A stretch of DNA of 64,000 bases from Rhizobium jaguaris. Lineage in GTDB: Bacteria > Pseudomonadota > Alphaproteobacteria > Rhizobiales > Rhizobiaceae. The translations under genes were made by a program, and so were the position numbers. The stretch lies in contig NZ_CP032697.1 of NCBI RefSeq assembly GCF_003627755.1, positions 186,001 to 250,000 of the forward strand, written 5' to 3'. Under the pieces are notes generated by a model. That model saw only the letters and a program-made list of their open reading frames with translations, searched no databases and had not been told where the DNA came from. Shown in pieces: positions 34,858 through 43,998 of the stretch (its first letter is position 1; each line of letters begins with the position of its first letter).

Positions 34858-35751
34858 ATGTGTATCGCATGTTTTATGCAAACCAAGCACCAAACAATGG
34901 CGGCAAAGCTGGGGCGGCCGATGAGTTCGTCAGCCATGGAAGCTTTGATCGACAAGCCGGGACCGATCGAGGTTGACACCATCCCCAGCGCGGATTGGGT
35001 GGCTCCTCTCTCCGGATTGCTCAATCTCAAGCACCCCGCCGCCATCAAGGCCGGTCTGAAGGATCGGGAGGAACCGATAGAGATTTATACACACCTTCTG
35101 CGGCATCCGGTCCAAGGCGCGTTCATGATCGACACCGGCGTTTCAAAGCGCTTCGTGCAGGATCCCAAGGGGGTCGGGGTGGGCCTGGTGATCCGGAAGT
35201 TCGCGAAACTCGACCGGATGAAGGTTCGCAACGAACCCCTGTCTGCCATCCAGTCGAAGGGCGTTCCGCTCAAAGGCGTTTTCATGACACATCTTCATTT
35301 CGATCATGTTTCCGGCATGCCAGATATTCCGCTCGACGTACCCTTCTATACCGGCTTTGGAGAAGCCAATACCAAACAGTTGCAGAACGTCTTCGTCCAA
35401 GGGATGGAAAATAAGTTCTTTGAAGGCAGGCCCGCCATTCAGGAATTTCAATTCGCCAAGGATCCCAATGAAAAATTCGATGGCGTGATCGATGTTTTCG
35501 GTGACGAAACGCTCTTCTCCATCTTAACTCCCGGGCATACTGCCGGCCATGTTTCGTTCGTGGCCCGCACAGCCGGCGGTCCGGTTCTTTTGACCGGTGA
35601 CGCCTGCCACACACGCTGGGGCTGGGACCACGGCGTTGAACCGGGAACCTATACGTTCGACCGGGTGAAGGAACAAAAGAGCTTGCTCGCCCTGAAGGCG
35701 TTGAGTGAGCGTCACCCCAAGATGGAAGTGAGGCTCGGTCATCAGCCTTAG
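34858..35751 (+). CDS. Metallo-beta-lactamase-fold hydrolase
   Basis: A 297-residue MBL-fold protein. The metal-binding motif THLHFDHVSG, later GHTAGHVSFVA and TGDACHTRWGWDHG are intact, giving a two-metal site. Sequence style is close to AHL-lactonase-like and related hydrolases, but the substrate cannot be told. GGAG lies nine bases before the ATG (MCIACFMQTKHQ); a TTG four codons earlier is less likely. Two broken relatives, a 3' piece at 43619-43897 and a 5' piece near 46209, occur elsewhere in the window. The stop is followed directly by a fragment of an ABC permease on the other strand. Confidence 0.88.
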   Translation: MCIACFMQTKHQTMAAKLGRPMSSSAMEALIDKPGPIEVDTIPSADWVAPLSGLLNLKHPAAIKAGLKDREEPIEIYTHLLRHPVQGAFMIDTGVSKRFVQDPKGVGVGLVIRKFAKLDRMKVRNEPLSAIQSKGVPLKGVFMTHLHFDHVSGMPDIPLDVPFYTGFGEANTKQLQNVFVQGMENKFFEGRPAIQEFQFAKDPNEKFDGVIDVFGDETLFSILTPGHTAGHVSFVARTAGGPVLLTGDACHTRWGWDHGVEPGTYTFDRVKEQKSLLALKALSERHPKMEVRLGHQP

Positions 35752-35752
35752 G

Positions 35753-35950
35753 GCCGGCGACGACGCGGCCGCGCGCGACAAGCCGCGTCGGTGACATTCG
35801 CGATGAAGTGCAAGGGCAGTCCATTAAGCAGCACGCCGACGAACACGGCGCCGACCACCATGCCGAAAATGTTCGGACGCCGCTGGTCGAGCACTGCAAA
35901 GCCGTTCAGCGAGGCCGCGACGGCGTCCATCAGCATCGAGCCGTCGGACG
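35753..35950 (-). pseudogene. C-terminal fragment of a ribose-type ABC permease
   Basis: The minus strand encodes MLMDAVAASLNGFAVLDQ, RRPNIFGMVVGAVFVGVLL and NGLPLHFIANV, the last part of an RbsC-type permease. Nothing of the first 250 or so residues is present and the tail runs out of frame. The 417 bases from 35951 to the LysR gene hold no gene that I can support. Confidence 0.65.
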
Positions 35951-36367
35951 ACCGTTTGTTATCATCGACGATCGCGGTGGGGTTATGCATTCTTGCGGAT
36001 GTCGATGCAGTCCGCCTAATGATACAGTCCCAATCGAACCTCTGGCACGGAACAACGCTCCACGAATTCGTGTCGACAGACGGCACCGTTACCGTCAAAG
36101 CTGCGAGCATCGTGACCGCATACTGCAATTGTCACCGGCGTCGCTGCAGCGAGCGGCAGCTCCTATTGGCACGATCAACTCGACAAGGTCCGCAATCTAA
36201 AAGGTCTCTCCGAGTAATTCTCGAACTCGCCAAATAGCGGCCTGGAGGCGAGAAAAGTCCCTGAGTGCCGCGCAATCTGCCATCCCCAACGGTCGCCCGT
36301 CAGCCGCTCCCCGCTGGGATCAGCGCATCTGAATTTCAAGGGCTCAGCGTTGACGCCGCGCAAGCTA

Positions 36368-37282
36368 CTACTCAGCTTTGTCGCCAACCGGCCAGTACTG
36401 TCCCTGCAGGTCACTCAGCAGCCAGCTGGCGGCCATCCCAAGCGGTCCATCTCTCTTGTATGCCGCATAGATGGGCAGCCACCCCGGCGTAACAGAGGAG
36501 TCATCGATTACGATCTGTTTGAGGCGACCGTCTGCCAGGTATTCCTTTACAAGATGATGGGGCATGTTGCCCCATCCAAAGCCGGCAAGAATGAATTCAA
36601 GCCGTCGGGCGATATCTATGAACCGCCACACTCTTGGGCTTACAACGCCGAAGCTTTGTCCGCCAGACTGGCTCGAATCCGTTAAAATCAATTGCACGTG
36701 CTCCGACAATTGTTCTCGTGTTGCCGGTCCCTTTGTTTGCGCGAGCGGATGGTCTGGCGCGACAACCGGAATCAATTCGATCGACGTTAACAGATGGGCC
36801 CTCAAGCTCTGTGCAGTCACGGGCGTGATCATCCCAATAGCGATGGCCGCGCTCCCGTCACGCAAACGCCTCTCCGCAGACCATGGCCCATCGGTGAAGA
36901 GCGAAACCGTTAAATCCGGGAATTCTGCCTGGAGGCCCTTCAGACTGCCCATTATCGGCTCCGACGGCACCATGCTGTCGATGGTGAATCCCAATTCGGC
37001 TTCCAGCCCAGCTGACATCGCTCGTGCAGTCCGCCCGAAGAGTTCGGCTTGGCGCAACACTTGACGCGCCTGGGTCACCAAAACACGACCGGCTTCCGTC
37101 AGCTTGGGTATCTTGCGCGTGCGGTCGTATAACTCGACCCCATGAATTCGTTCTAATGTCTGGATCGCATGACTAACCGCGGATTGAACACGGCGAAGTT
37201 TGCGCGCAGCGGCGGAGAAGCTCCCGGTCTCATCGACGGTCACCAAAACGCGCAGCTGATCAAGGGTGAGAGCGTCAATCAT
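36368..37282 (-). CDS. LysR-family transcriptional regulator
   Basis: A 304-residue LysR regulator. The winged HTH covers LDQLRVLVTVDETGSFSAAA and VQSAVSHAIQTLERIHGVEL; the co-inducer domain begins near residue 90 (ELGFTIDSMVPSEPIM) and ends with a C-terminal WLLSDLQGQYWP. It is divergent from a DoxX-family gene, with a perfect dyad immediately next to its start codon. By family habit it should control the DoxX-like gene and itself. Inducer unknown. Confidence 0.9.
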   Translation of the reverse strand: MIDALTLDQLRVLVTVDETGSFSAAARKLRRVQSAVSHAIQTLERIHGVELYDRTRKIPKLTEAGRVLVTQARQVLRQAELFGRTARAMSAGLEAELGFTIDSMVPSEPIMGSLKGLQAEFPDLTVSLFTDGPWSAERRLRDGSAAIAIGMITPVTAQSLRAHLLTSIELIPVVAPDHPLAQTKGPATREQLSEHVQLILTDSSQSGGQSFGVVSPRVWRFIDIARRLEFILAGFGWGNMPHHLVKEYLADGRLKQIVIDDSSVTPGWLPIYAAYKRDGPLGMAASWLLSDLQGQYWPVGDKAE

Positions 37283-37307
37283 CCATCTATCTCCAGCATA
37301 GATGGAT
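37281..37307. promoter_or_regulatory. LysR-type operator dyad
   Basis: ATCCATCTAT at 37281-37290 and ATAGATGGAT at 37298-37307 form a perfect 10-bp inverted repeat with a seven-base spacer, containing a T-N11-A core. A partial third copy, TCCATCTATTTTTCAAATGGA-like (about 37320-37340), follows toward the DoxX gene. It overlaps the LysR start codon, so autoregulation is likely. Confidence 0.75.
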
Positions 37308-37387
37308 TATATCGAAATTCCATCTATTTTTCAAATGGACGTAGGGTGTTATGTCGGGCTTATCAGTCAATCAGATGGAGAGATCGT

Positions 37388-37786
37388 ATGGAAAATGTTG
37401 TAGGCACCCGCCCGCTGGCCAAGGCAAAAACTATCACAATTTGGGTTTTGCGAGCCGTGCTGGGGTTAGCCTTCATCACATTCGCCGCGATGAAGCTTAG
37501 TGGTCAGCCGGAAATGATTGCCGAATTCGAGCAGGTCGGGCTCGGCCAGTGGTTCCGCTATTTCACGGGCATACTGGAATTGATCGGTGGCATCGCCCTC
37601 CTCGTGCCGCGGATTTCGATCATAGGCGCAGTGCTGCTTCTAGCGATCGACGTCGGAGCTTTCATTGCACAGATCTCTGTACTTCACATCGACTGGATCC
37701 ACACCGTGGTGCTTGGGGCCGTCATTTCCTTGCTCGTTTACCTGCAGCGAGACGGTGCCAAGGCGCGCCTCCCTAACAGCCGCTGA
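37388..37786 (+). CDS. DoxX-family membrane protein
   Basis: A 132-residue protein with four hydrophobic segments (ITIWVLRAVLGLAFITFAAM, GILELIGGIALLVP, IIGAVLLLAIDVGAFIA, IHTVVLGAVISLLVYL). The conserved early AMKLSGQPEMIAEFEQVGL and Glu in the second helix fit DoxX/DoxX-like proteins. I chose the ATG at 37388 (MENVVGTRPLAKAK) because GGAGAG precedes it; a much longer upstream frame overlaps the divergent LysR gene and is unlikely. Function in this family is poorly defined, often linked to oxidative stress or quinones. Probably the LysR target. Confidence 0.85.
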   Translation: MENVVGTRPLAKAKTITIWVLRAVLGLAFITFAAMKLSGQPEMIAEFEQVGLGQWFRYFTGILELIGGIALLVPRISIIGAVLLLAIDVGAFIAQISVLHIDWIHTVVLGAVISLLVYLQRDGAKARLPNSR

Positions 37787-37982
37787 GAAATCTTCCCTTT
37801 GGGTATCATGGTTCGTGCCCAACAGTATCAACTTCTGTCATGCCCGGCGAGCTCATTTGCCCTGCGTCAGCCTGGATCATCGCGGGGCGCTGGCCATAAC
37901 TCAGTCACGCGAGTCGGATAATCCGCCGAAGGAAGAGACTTGGCTTTTTCCGTGGTTATACGCGTCGCCAGCGCGTTCTCAC

Positions 37983-38015
37983 GCTCTCGGCAGGCGCAAC
38001 ACGCCTGCCGAGAGC
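37983..38015 (-). terminator. Perfect 14-bp hairpin directly after the EEP gene stop
   Basis: GCTCTCGGCAGGCG and CGCCTGCCGAGAGC form a perfect 14-bp stem with a five-base loop (CAACA). The arm begins at the base next to the TAA of the minus-strand EEP fragment. No T tract follows, but the stem is very stable. Confidence 0.65.
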
Positions 38016-38666
38016 TTAGAGTCCAACGACAGTCATCAAATGACAATGATCTGATATCGCTAGAAGGGGATCGGGATGGCCCTCACTGGCAGGCAATGTC
38101 CTGCCTCGGTTTCCCAAGGCAACCTTCTCTGCCGGGTTCTGGGCCAACCCCATGCCGACGAGGATGTGGTCAAGTTCGATCGGATTACGGCAGCCGAGGT
38201 TCTCCTTGAAGGAAAGAGCCTTCTTTGCATCCTTCCGCTTGGCTGAATCCGTGAAAATGGTTAGGTCGTCACATATGGCTTTGGAAGCCGCGTTGACCGG
38301 GCAAGTCTCATGCAGCAGCATCAGCGAGGTGTTTGCCAGGTTTCCGTCGAAAACCTCCTTGAATAGATTGGTCACCTTCACGCCTGACGGCAGCGGCGTG
38401 GTTGGATCGGAGCCATCGGTCCTCACCGTTTGGGATGCCTGGCCCTCGTACCAAAGGCTGCGGTTGAAATCACCGAGCAAGACAAAGCGCCCATCGCCCG
38501 GAGCGTCCCGCTCGATCCATGCTTCGAGAGCGGCAGGCTGCCGCTGGAGAATTTGGCAGTTCGGGTCATCGCCTTCCAGATGGCCGCGGCGCGGATCGCT
38601 TTCATCGTCAAGCGGAGAGACGCAGGACGACTTGAGATGCACAATGGACTTCATCTTCCTTTGCAC
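38016..38666 (-). pseudogene. 5'-truncated endonuclease/exonuclease/phosphatase-family gene
   Basis: The surviving 216 codons contain three later motifs of the EEP fold: SIVHLKSSC, RFVLLGDFNRSL with the catalytic GDFN, NPIELDHILVG and AISDHCHL with the SDH motif. The first part of the fold (the N-terminal strands with the catalytic Asn and Glu, about 100 residues) is missing; the frame opens abruptly at a GTG or ATG near 38652-38666, where the neighbouring ThiF-like gene, also beheaded, begins on the other strand. A stop lies just upstream in frame. Probably nonfunctional. Confidence 0.7.
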
Positions 38667-39145
38667 GGACTCCCACGCCAGCCGGGCCGTCGTCTGCCAA
38701 GCAGCCTACCAATTCCCGGTTCCGACGATCGACATGGGCGTAAGCATCACGGTCAGGGCCGGTGCGATCACCCACATCACGGGGCGAGTGCAAATGCTGG
38801 CTCCCGGCCTTCCCTGCCTGGTCTGTACCCAGGCTTTGGACAGCAGCCAGATTCGCAGGGAGCTGCTCAGCCCGGCGCGCAGCCGATCCATACTTCGAAG
38901 GAGCGCGTGTGCCTCAGCCCGCTGTGATTTCAATCAATTCGACGGTGGCCTCGCTTGCCGTCACCATGTTTCTCGGCGCGGCGACCCCCGCCCCCGCGGC
39001 TGCGCGCTTCCTCTACTACGACGGCATGCGGGGAGCGGTCCGCCCCACCACCGCACGGCGCGTGCACAACTGTATTTGTTGCTCAGCTGACGGTGCGTTG
39101 GGGAAAGGCGTTGAATGGCCTCTCCCGGTGAGGGTCGAGCGATGA
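38644..39145 (+). pseudogene. 5'-truncated, frameshifted ThiF/E1-like adenylyltransferase
   Basis: The first frame gives DFIFLCTDSHASRAVVCQA, YQFPVPTIDMGVSITV, ITGRVQMLAPGLPCLVC and SSQIRRELLSP, the central to late part of a HesA/MoeB/ThiF domain (CTD motif and CxxC-like region). After a frameshift near 38870-38895 the second frame gives ADPYFEGARVPQPAVIS, INSTVASLAVTMFLGA and FLYYDGMRGAVRP to the stop. The nucleotide-binding N-terminus is missing. E1-like genes of this type often belong to ubiquitin-like conjugation or antiphage operons. The stop overlaps the next start in ATGA, so an operon once continued. Confidence 0.75.
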
Positions 39146-39443
39146 GCAGAATGCCTCTTTCGCCGAGAACCGTCGTTTGGTACGGGGAACGACCCGATCC
39201 CGACGGCCTGGACGAATACGCACAGCATGGGCTGAGCATTTCGTTTGTTGACGACCCATGAAGGATCCGGATATTTCAGAGGTGGACGCGGCGGTGTTCC
39301 GCTTCGGCCCCTCGTCTTTGCAACAAATTTTGGCAGCAGCTAGACGCTACGCGCGGCAGTTACGCGACTATAACATTTCGTTGCCTTCATCGCGGATGAC
39401 GATGCTTCGCTTGAGGTATGACAGCACCCGGAGCGAATGCTAA
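39142..39443 (+). pseudogene. Decayed gene cotranscribed with the ThiF-like gene
   Basis: MSRMPLSPRTVVWYGERPDP and DGLDEYAQHGLSISFVDDP open at 39142, then a stop. The sequence continues at once as KDPDISEVDAAVFRFGPSSL and QQILAAARRYARQLRDY, and another frame supplies VAFIADDDASLEV near 39385-39420. I infer a single protein of unknown function with two frame breaks, reminiscent of a receiver-like alpha/beta domain. The family is not recognised. Confidence 0.5.
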
Positions 39444-40088
39444 GATCTAAAACTGGCGCAGCTCCGCAATGTCCTCGGAAATGTTTGCCACGCGACAATT
39501 AACAGCATTGCCTGAAGTGCCACTTGAACTTGCCACCATCGACCGCAAGCCTGCGAACGACCGGCAATAGATGGCAGATATCCGATTATTCCAATTGTAT
39601 CCGATTCGTGCATGCAAACCTCACAGTACGTGCCCGGATATCATCTTGTTAATCTCCATGCTTCAGGTGTTGGTACTAGACGACGCACTGCACCGACGGA
39701 CACTGGCCCGCACAACTACGACGGCCTGCAGTTGACGTTGAACTCTGCCCGAATGATTCGAGGCGGCCATCCCCAAAACCTGAAGTGCACGATTCGGTAG
39801 TGTCACGCGCGTCCGTAAGGATGACAACGCGCCAATAACTGCACCTTAAAGGTTGAATGACGAAACGCCACTCCGCGGCAGGCGCGTAATCGATCCAGGA
39901 AAGAGCACACCAATGTCATCCTTGCACACCACCCGAGAAAGCCAGCGGAGCGGGCGGACCACGCCCACGGCGACCTCTATCAGATCTTTGCAGGTCATGA
40001 ATAAAACATAGCTGCCCAACAGCAACTTTAGATACAAATGAAACCCGTCTTTCAACTTAGACATAGGCGTTTTCACAGGGAACTCACG
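39444..40088. other. Intergenic region without a convincing gene
   Basis: Only short frames without ribosome sites are present. The MSSEMFATRQLTALPEVPLE frame near 39470-39571 looks protein-like but I could not place it. No repeats seen. Confidence 0.4.
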
Positions 40089-40442
40089 ATGAATATCGTC
40101 AACTTACCGTCCCGCAAGCCGGTCAACGGTCACTCCGACATGTCACCTGTCGCGTACCCAACATTCACCGATATCCAAATGGCGCAGATACTCGAGCACG
40201 AGCGGCAACAAATGCTGTTTGTCGTCAACTATTTGGAAGCGATGCATGCGCAAATGCTCACGGAGACTGCGAACGAGCCTCTGGTGAAACTCATAGCCGA
40301 TGAGAATCTCGTCCCTGCAAAAGCTGACCCTGGAGGCAAGTCCAGAAAACTTGCGATCGGCAATGGTAAAACTCGCGCATCACCGGAACGCGGGACTCCT
40401 ATGGGCTCAGCTGCTCTTTCGAGGATGGGCGCGCCGGAATAG
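40089..40442 (+). CDS. Small hypothetical protein
   Basis: A 117-residue frame starting MNIVNLPSRKPVNGHSDMS behind CAGGGAACTCACG. The middle part, TFTDIQMAQILEHERQQMLF, VVNYLEAMHAQMLTET and ANEPLVKLIADEN, looks helical and protein-like. The last 40 residues are low in structure, and another frame is open there, so the C-terminus may be frameshifted. It precedes the GGDEF-EAL gene by 147 bases on the same strand. I do not recognise a family. Confidence 0.45.
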   Translation: MNIVNLPSRKPVNGHSDMSPVAYPTFTDIQMAQILEHERQQMLFVVNYLEAMHAQMLTETANEPLVKLIADENLVPAKADPGGKSRKLAIGNGKTRASPERGTPMGSAALSRMGAPE

Positions 40443-40589
40443 CAACAACCCTGGAACTCATCGCATAGCATATCGGGTTACCAGCAGTTTTCATCACGCC
40501 TCCTGGTTCCTGAAATCAAGAAAAGCCGCGCGTGAGATAATGGAAAATCTAAGAAGGGCACAGGTTTCGGCTTGTTGTAAATCGATATC

Positions 40590-43508
40590 ATGAGTGGAAA
40601 AGCCATCCATACATCTCGCCCGGCCTTCAAACGCTTGGATATTCAGTCGGCCAAGTCATTTGAAAAGGCGCAACATGCCAATAACTTGGTTCAGGCAACT
40701 GCCGTCGATAGTAAAAAAAGCGACCAGATTTTATATCTGCCGACAGCCAACTTGGCTTCTTGGTCATTTGACATCGCAACGGGTGATCTATGGTGGTCCG
40801 CCGAACTCGAATGGTTTTTCAACCAGTTTCCACAGCAAGCCGATCGGCAGCACATGCGGGCCACTATACGTGCAGAGCTGGCGCCATGGCTGCAAGGAAT
40901 CGCCCTCCGCGCTGTCGCGGCGCAAGGCGATCAATGGCCAGAGCTCAAACTGCAGGTTAGAATGCCCGATAATTCTAGCAAAATGCTTCAATTCCTGTGT
41001 CATAGGGGCGGACATCAGCGCCACTCGGGGATTCTGACGGGTATCGCATATGAACTGGACAGCGCAGGTCAGCGCGAGCGGCTTTTCCGCGAAGCATTCG
41101 AATTTGGGCCGTTCGGCGCGGCAATTATCGATTCACATGGTCACTTTTTAAGAGTAAATGCGGCATTCGCAAGGCTGTTGGGCTATACTCGTGAGGAGTT
41201 TTCCAGACGGTCCGCCAACGAAATCACGCCCGCTGGCGATATTAGTCTCGATCGAGAGGCCATGCGGGCCCTTCTGCGAGCGGGCAACGGACGGGCCGCG
41301 ATCTTCAAGCAATACCTCCATCGCGACGGGCATCTCATCGATGCTCAGGTCGAGTTTGCGATCATCTCGGGCGACGTCGCACAGCCCGACGAAACTCTGT
41401 GCTTCCTTGTATTTGTGCAGGACCTCACGGAGCTCCGGAAGACGCAGGCCGAGTTATATACGTCTCAGATTCGTTCCGAACTAGCGCTTGCAAGTACCGG
41501 AATCGGCATATGGGAATGGAACGGCAACCAAAATGGGGCATTCTACTCACCACGCACCTGCGAAATCCTCGACGTCGAGTTGAAGGAACTTTTCTCTGAC
41601 GAAAGCTTACTTGCCAGCATCCATCTAGACGATATCAAGGATTATGTTGAGAGCCGGATGCAACATACGAACGGCGATACTCCTCTGCATAGAGCTGAAA
41701 TCCGTATTCGACAACGAAATGGGTCATACAAGTGGGTCGAGGATATTGGCAAGATCCTCGAACGCGATGAACAGGGTCGGCCGCTCCGGGTGGTGGGAAC
41801 GCTCCTAGATATTCATGACCGCAAGGCCATGGAGGAAACACTGAAGCGGCAATCCTGCGAAATCGCTTCTCTCGTGGAACACTCCCCTGATGGTATGATT
41901 CGTTATGATTGCGAACTTCGCCGACTGCATGCCAATCCTGCGATGCGCCGCTTTCTGAGGGGAATTGATCCAAAGGATGTCATCGGTCTCCCTGCGACCG
42001 AAGACGATATCACAGGGATTCCCACTGACTATCTTGACACGCTGCGATCGGTCCTGAGGACCGGCCAAGAAGCCGACCTGGAGACGAGTTATATATCCTC
42101 GTCCGGATCACACAATTGGTTGCATGCCCACTTTACACCGGAAATCAATGCCGATGGCAAGGTGTCGACCGTTCTCGTAGTGATGCGCGATATTACAGAA
42201 GCCGTTTCGCACCGGGAGGACATAGAGAAGCTTGCGTATCGCGATTCCCTTACCGGACTTCCCAACAGGGCCTGGTTCAATCGCGTCTTTGAAACCACAC
42301 TTGCTGATGCTGAAGCCAAGAATGTGCAATTCGCGTTGGTCATACTGGATCTCGACAATTTCAAGGACGTGAACGATACACTAGGCCATGCGGCAGGCGA
42401 TCAGCTCCTGTGCGAGGTCGCCCAGCGTCTCTCTGTCGAGCTGCGGCAATCCGATACTTTTGCCCGTCTTGGCGGCGACGAATTCGCGATCTTTCTGCAG
42501 AACGTGGGACACCGGCAAAATGTATCGGAAATCACCAACCGGCTGTTGGCGGCGATTGCCCGCCCTTTCCATATGGAGGGTCGCGATATGCTAGTATCGG
42601 GCAGTCTGGGGATAGCCTGCTATCCCGACGATGGCGCCTCCCCTCGCGATCTCTTTGCACACGCAGACGCCGCCCTGTATGAGGCGAAGGCGCGAGGCCG
42701 CAACAATTTTCAGTATTACGATGAAGCGCTTACCGCCCGAGCGAGGCTACGGGTGAACCTTGGTAACGCCTCGCACACAGCATGTGCCAACAAAGAGCTG
42801 GAACTCTATTACCAGCCGAAGGTGGACCTCTCGTCTGGCGAGATTATTGGTGCCGAGGCATTACTGCGCTGGCGGCATCCTGAGCTTGGACTTCTGATGC
42901 CCGATTCCTTCATCCCCATCACTGAGGAAAATGGAACCATCGTTGAGATTGGCGATTGGGTTATTCGAACAGCCGCGCAAACGGCTGTCGACTGGAACTC
43001 CAAGCGTCTGAAGCCCTTGAAAATTGCCGTCAACCTTTCGCCCCGGCAGTTCAAGCAGAACGATCTCGCGAAACAGATCGAAATTGCCTTAACGCAGACT
43101 AGTTGCCGAGCAGAATGGTTGGAGTGTGAGATCACCGAAAGCTTGCTACTCAATGACGAGCCCGGTGTTCAAACGACGCTGCAAAAGCTGCGGGCGATGG
43201 GGCTGAGCGTTGCTATTGACGATTTCGGGACTGGCCATTCGGCTCTTGCTTACCTCAGTCGTTTTCCGATCGACGTTCTGAAGATTGACCGTTCCTTCAT
43301 AGCTCAAATGGGGAAGAATGATCGTGGAACTGAACTGGTAAAGGCTTTCACGTCGATCGCCGATGCGCTTGGAATGACCACCGTCGCCGAAGGCATCGAG
43401 ACAAACGAGCAAGCTGCCAGTCTGAATGGCTTTGGCTGCGAAATCGGGCAAGGTTACTTTTTTGGGAAACCGGTAGCTTTGCATGACTTCAACAAACATT
43501 TCCTGTAA
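40590..43508 (+). CDS. PAS-GGDEF-EAL cyclic-di-GMP enzyme
   Basis: A 972-residue protein. The N-terminus (about 1-155) is unassigned. Three to four PAS-like units follow at about 165-290, 295-415 and 425-540 (FGAAIIDSHGHFLRVNAAF; GSYKWVEDIGKILERDE; LVEHSPDGMIRYDCELRRLH). The GGDEF domain spans about 545-705 with an intact GGDEF at 628-632 and DLDNFKDVNDTLGH. The EAL domain spans about 730-970 with EALLR at 756-760, NLSPRQF and IDDFGTGHSAL. Both sites look competent, so it may make and break c-di-GMP, or one activity may dominate. No membrane segments, so cytosolic. The PAS units suggest redox, light or ligand control. Confidence 0.93.
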   Translation: MSGKAIHTSRPAFKRLDIQSAKSFEKAQHANNLVQATAVDSKKSDQILYLPTANLASWSFDIATGDLWWSAELEWFFNQFPQQADRQHMRATIRAELAPWLQGIALRAVAAQGDQWPELKLQVRMPDNSSKMLQFLCHRGGHQRHSGILTGIAYELDSAGQRERLFREAFEFGPFGAAIIDSHGHFLRVNAAFARLLGYTREEFSRRSANEITPAGDISLDREAMRALLRAGNGRAAIFKQYLHRDGHLIDAQVEFAIISGDVAQPDETLCFLVFVQDLTELRKTQAELYTSQIRSELALASTGIGIWEWNGNQNGAFYSPRTCEILDVELKELFSDESLLASIHLDDIKDYVESRMQHTNGDTPLHRAEIRIRQRNGSYKWVEDIGKILERDEQGRPLRVVGTLLDIHDRKAMEETLKRQSCEIASLVEHSPDGMIRYDCELRRLHANPAMRRFLRGIDPKDVIGLPATEDDITGIPTDYLDTLRSVLRTGQEADLETSYISSSGSHNWLHAHFTPEINADGKVSTVLVVMRDITEAVSHREDIEKLAYRDSLTGLPNRAWFNRVFETTLADAEAKNVQFALVILDLDNFKDVNDTLGHAAGDQLLCEVAQRLSVELRQSDTFARLGGDEFAIFLQNVGHRQNVSEITNRLLAAIARPFHMEGRDMLVSGSLGIACYPDDGASPRDLFAHADAALYEAKARGRNNFQYYDEALTARARLRVNLGNASHTACANKELELYYQPKVDLSSGEIIGAEALLRWRHPELGLLMPDSFIPITEENGTIVEIGDWVIRTAAQTAVDWNSKRLKPLKIAVNLSPRQFKQNDLAKQIEIALTQTSCRAEWLECEITESLLLNDEPGVQTTLQKLRAMGLSVAIDDFGTGHSALAYLSRFPIDVLKIDRSFIAQMGKNDRGTELVKAFTSIADALGMTTVAEGIETNEQAASLNGFGCEIGQGYFFGKPVALHDFNKHFL

Positions 43509-43618
43509 GGCTTCTGTCCGTCTTCACCCGATGGGCCGCCATAGACGTCAGTTCGGAGGATTTCTGCGGACCCATATTCTTGACCTGCAGGTGGACGGCT
43601 CGGTATCCTCATGATTGG

Positions 43619-43897
43619 TGTTCGCCGAGGACCCGGATGAGAGATTCGACGGGGTGATCGATGTTTTCGGTGACGAGTCACTCTTCACTATCCTGACTCC
43701 TGGACATACTGCGGGCGGTGTTTCGTTTGTGGCCCGTACTCCTGGAGGTCGGTTCTTTTAACAGGCGACGCCTGCCATACACGTTGGGGTGGGAGCATGG
43801 CGTCGAACCTGGAATTTTCACATTCGACCGGGTAAAGGAACGGAAAAGCTTGCTCGCATTGAAGGCGTTGAGTGAGCGAAGAGATAAACTCTAGGCG
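43619..43897 (+). pseudogene. 3' fragment of a second MBL-fold hydrolase gene
   Basis: The sequence parallels the end of the intact gene at 34858-35751: FAEDPDERFDGVIDVFGDES, LFTILTPGHTAGGVSFVART, then after a one-base loss near 43752, TGDACHTRWGWEHGVEPG and ERKSLLALKALSER. It is a diverged paralogue, not an exact copy, and lacks the first two thirds. Confidence 0.85.
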
Positions 43898-43998
43898 GCG
43901 CAACCAACATTGAGGCAATCCACCCCGTGCAGAAGCAGAAGCGCGCCTGAGGGAAGTCGACGCCAACGACGCGCTCCCCGCACAATTCGCGACTGCTA

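Noticed and set aside
39846..40076. Minus-strand 76-codon frame with a hydrophobic stretch
   Set aside because: No ribosome site or family, and it overlaps the leader of the plus-strand small gene.
43619..43897. Exact recent duplication of the MBL gene
   Set aside because: Many substitutions against the intact gene show it is a diverged paralogue, not a recent copy.
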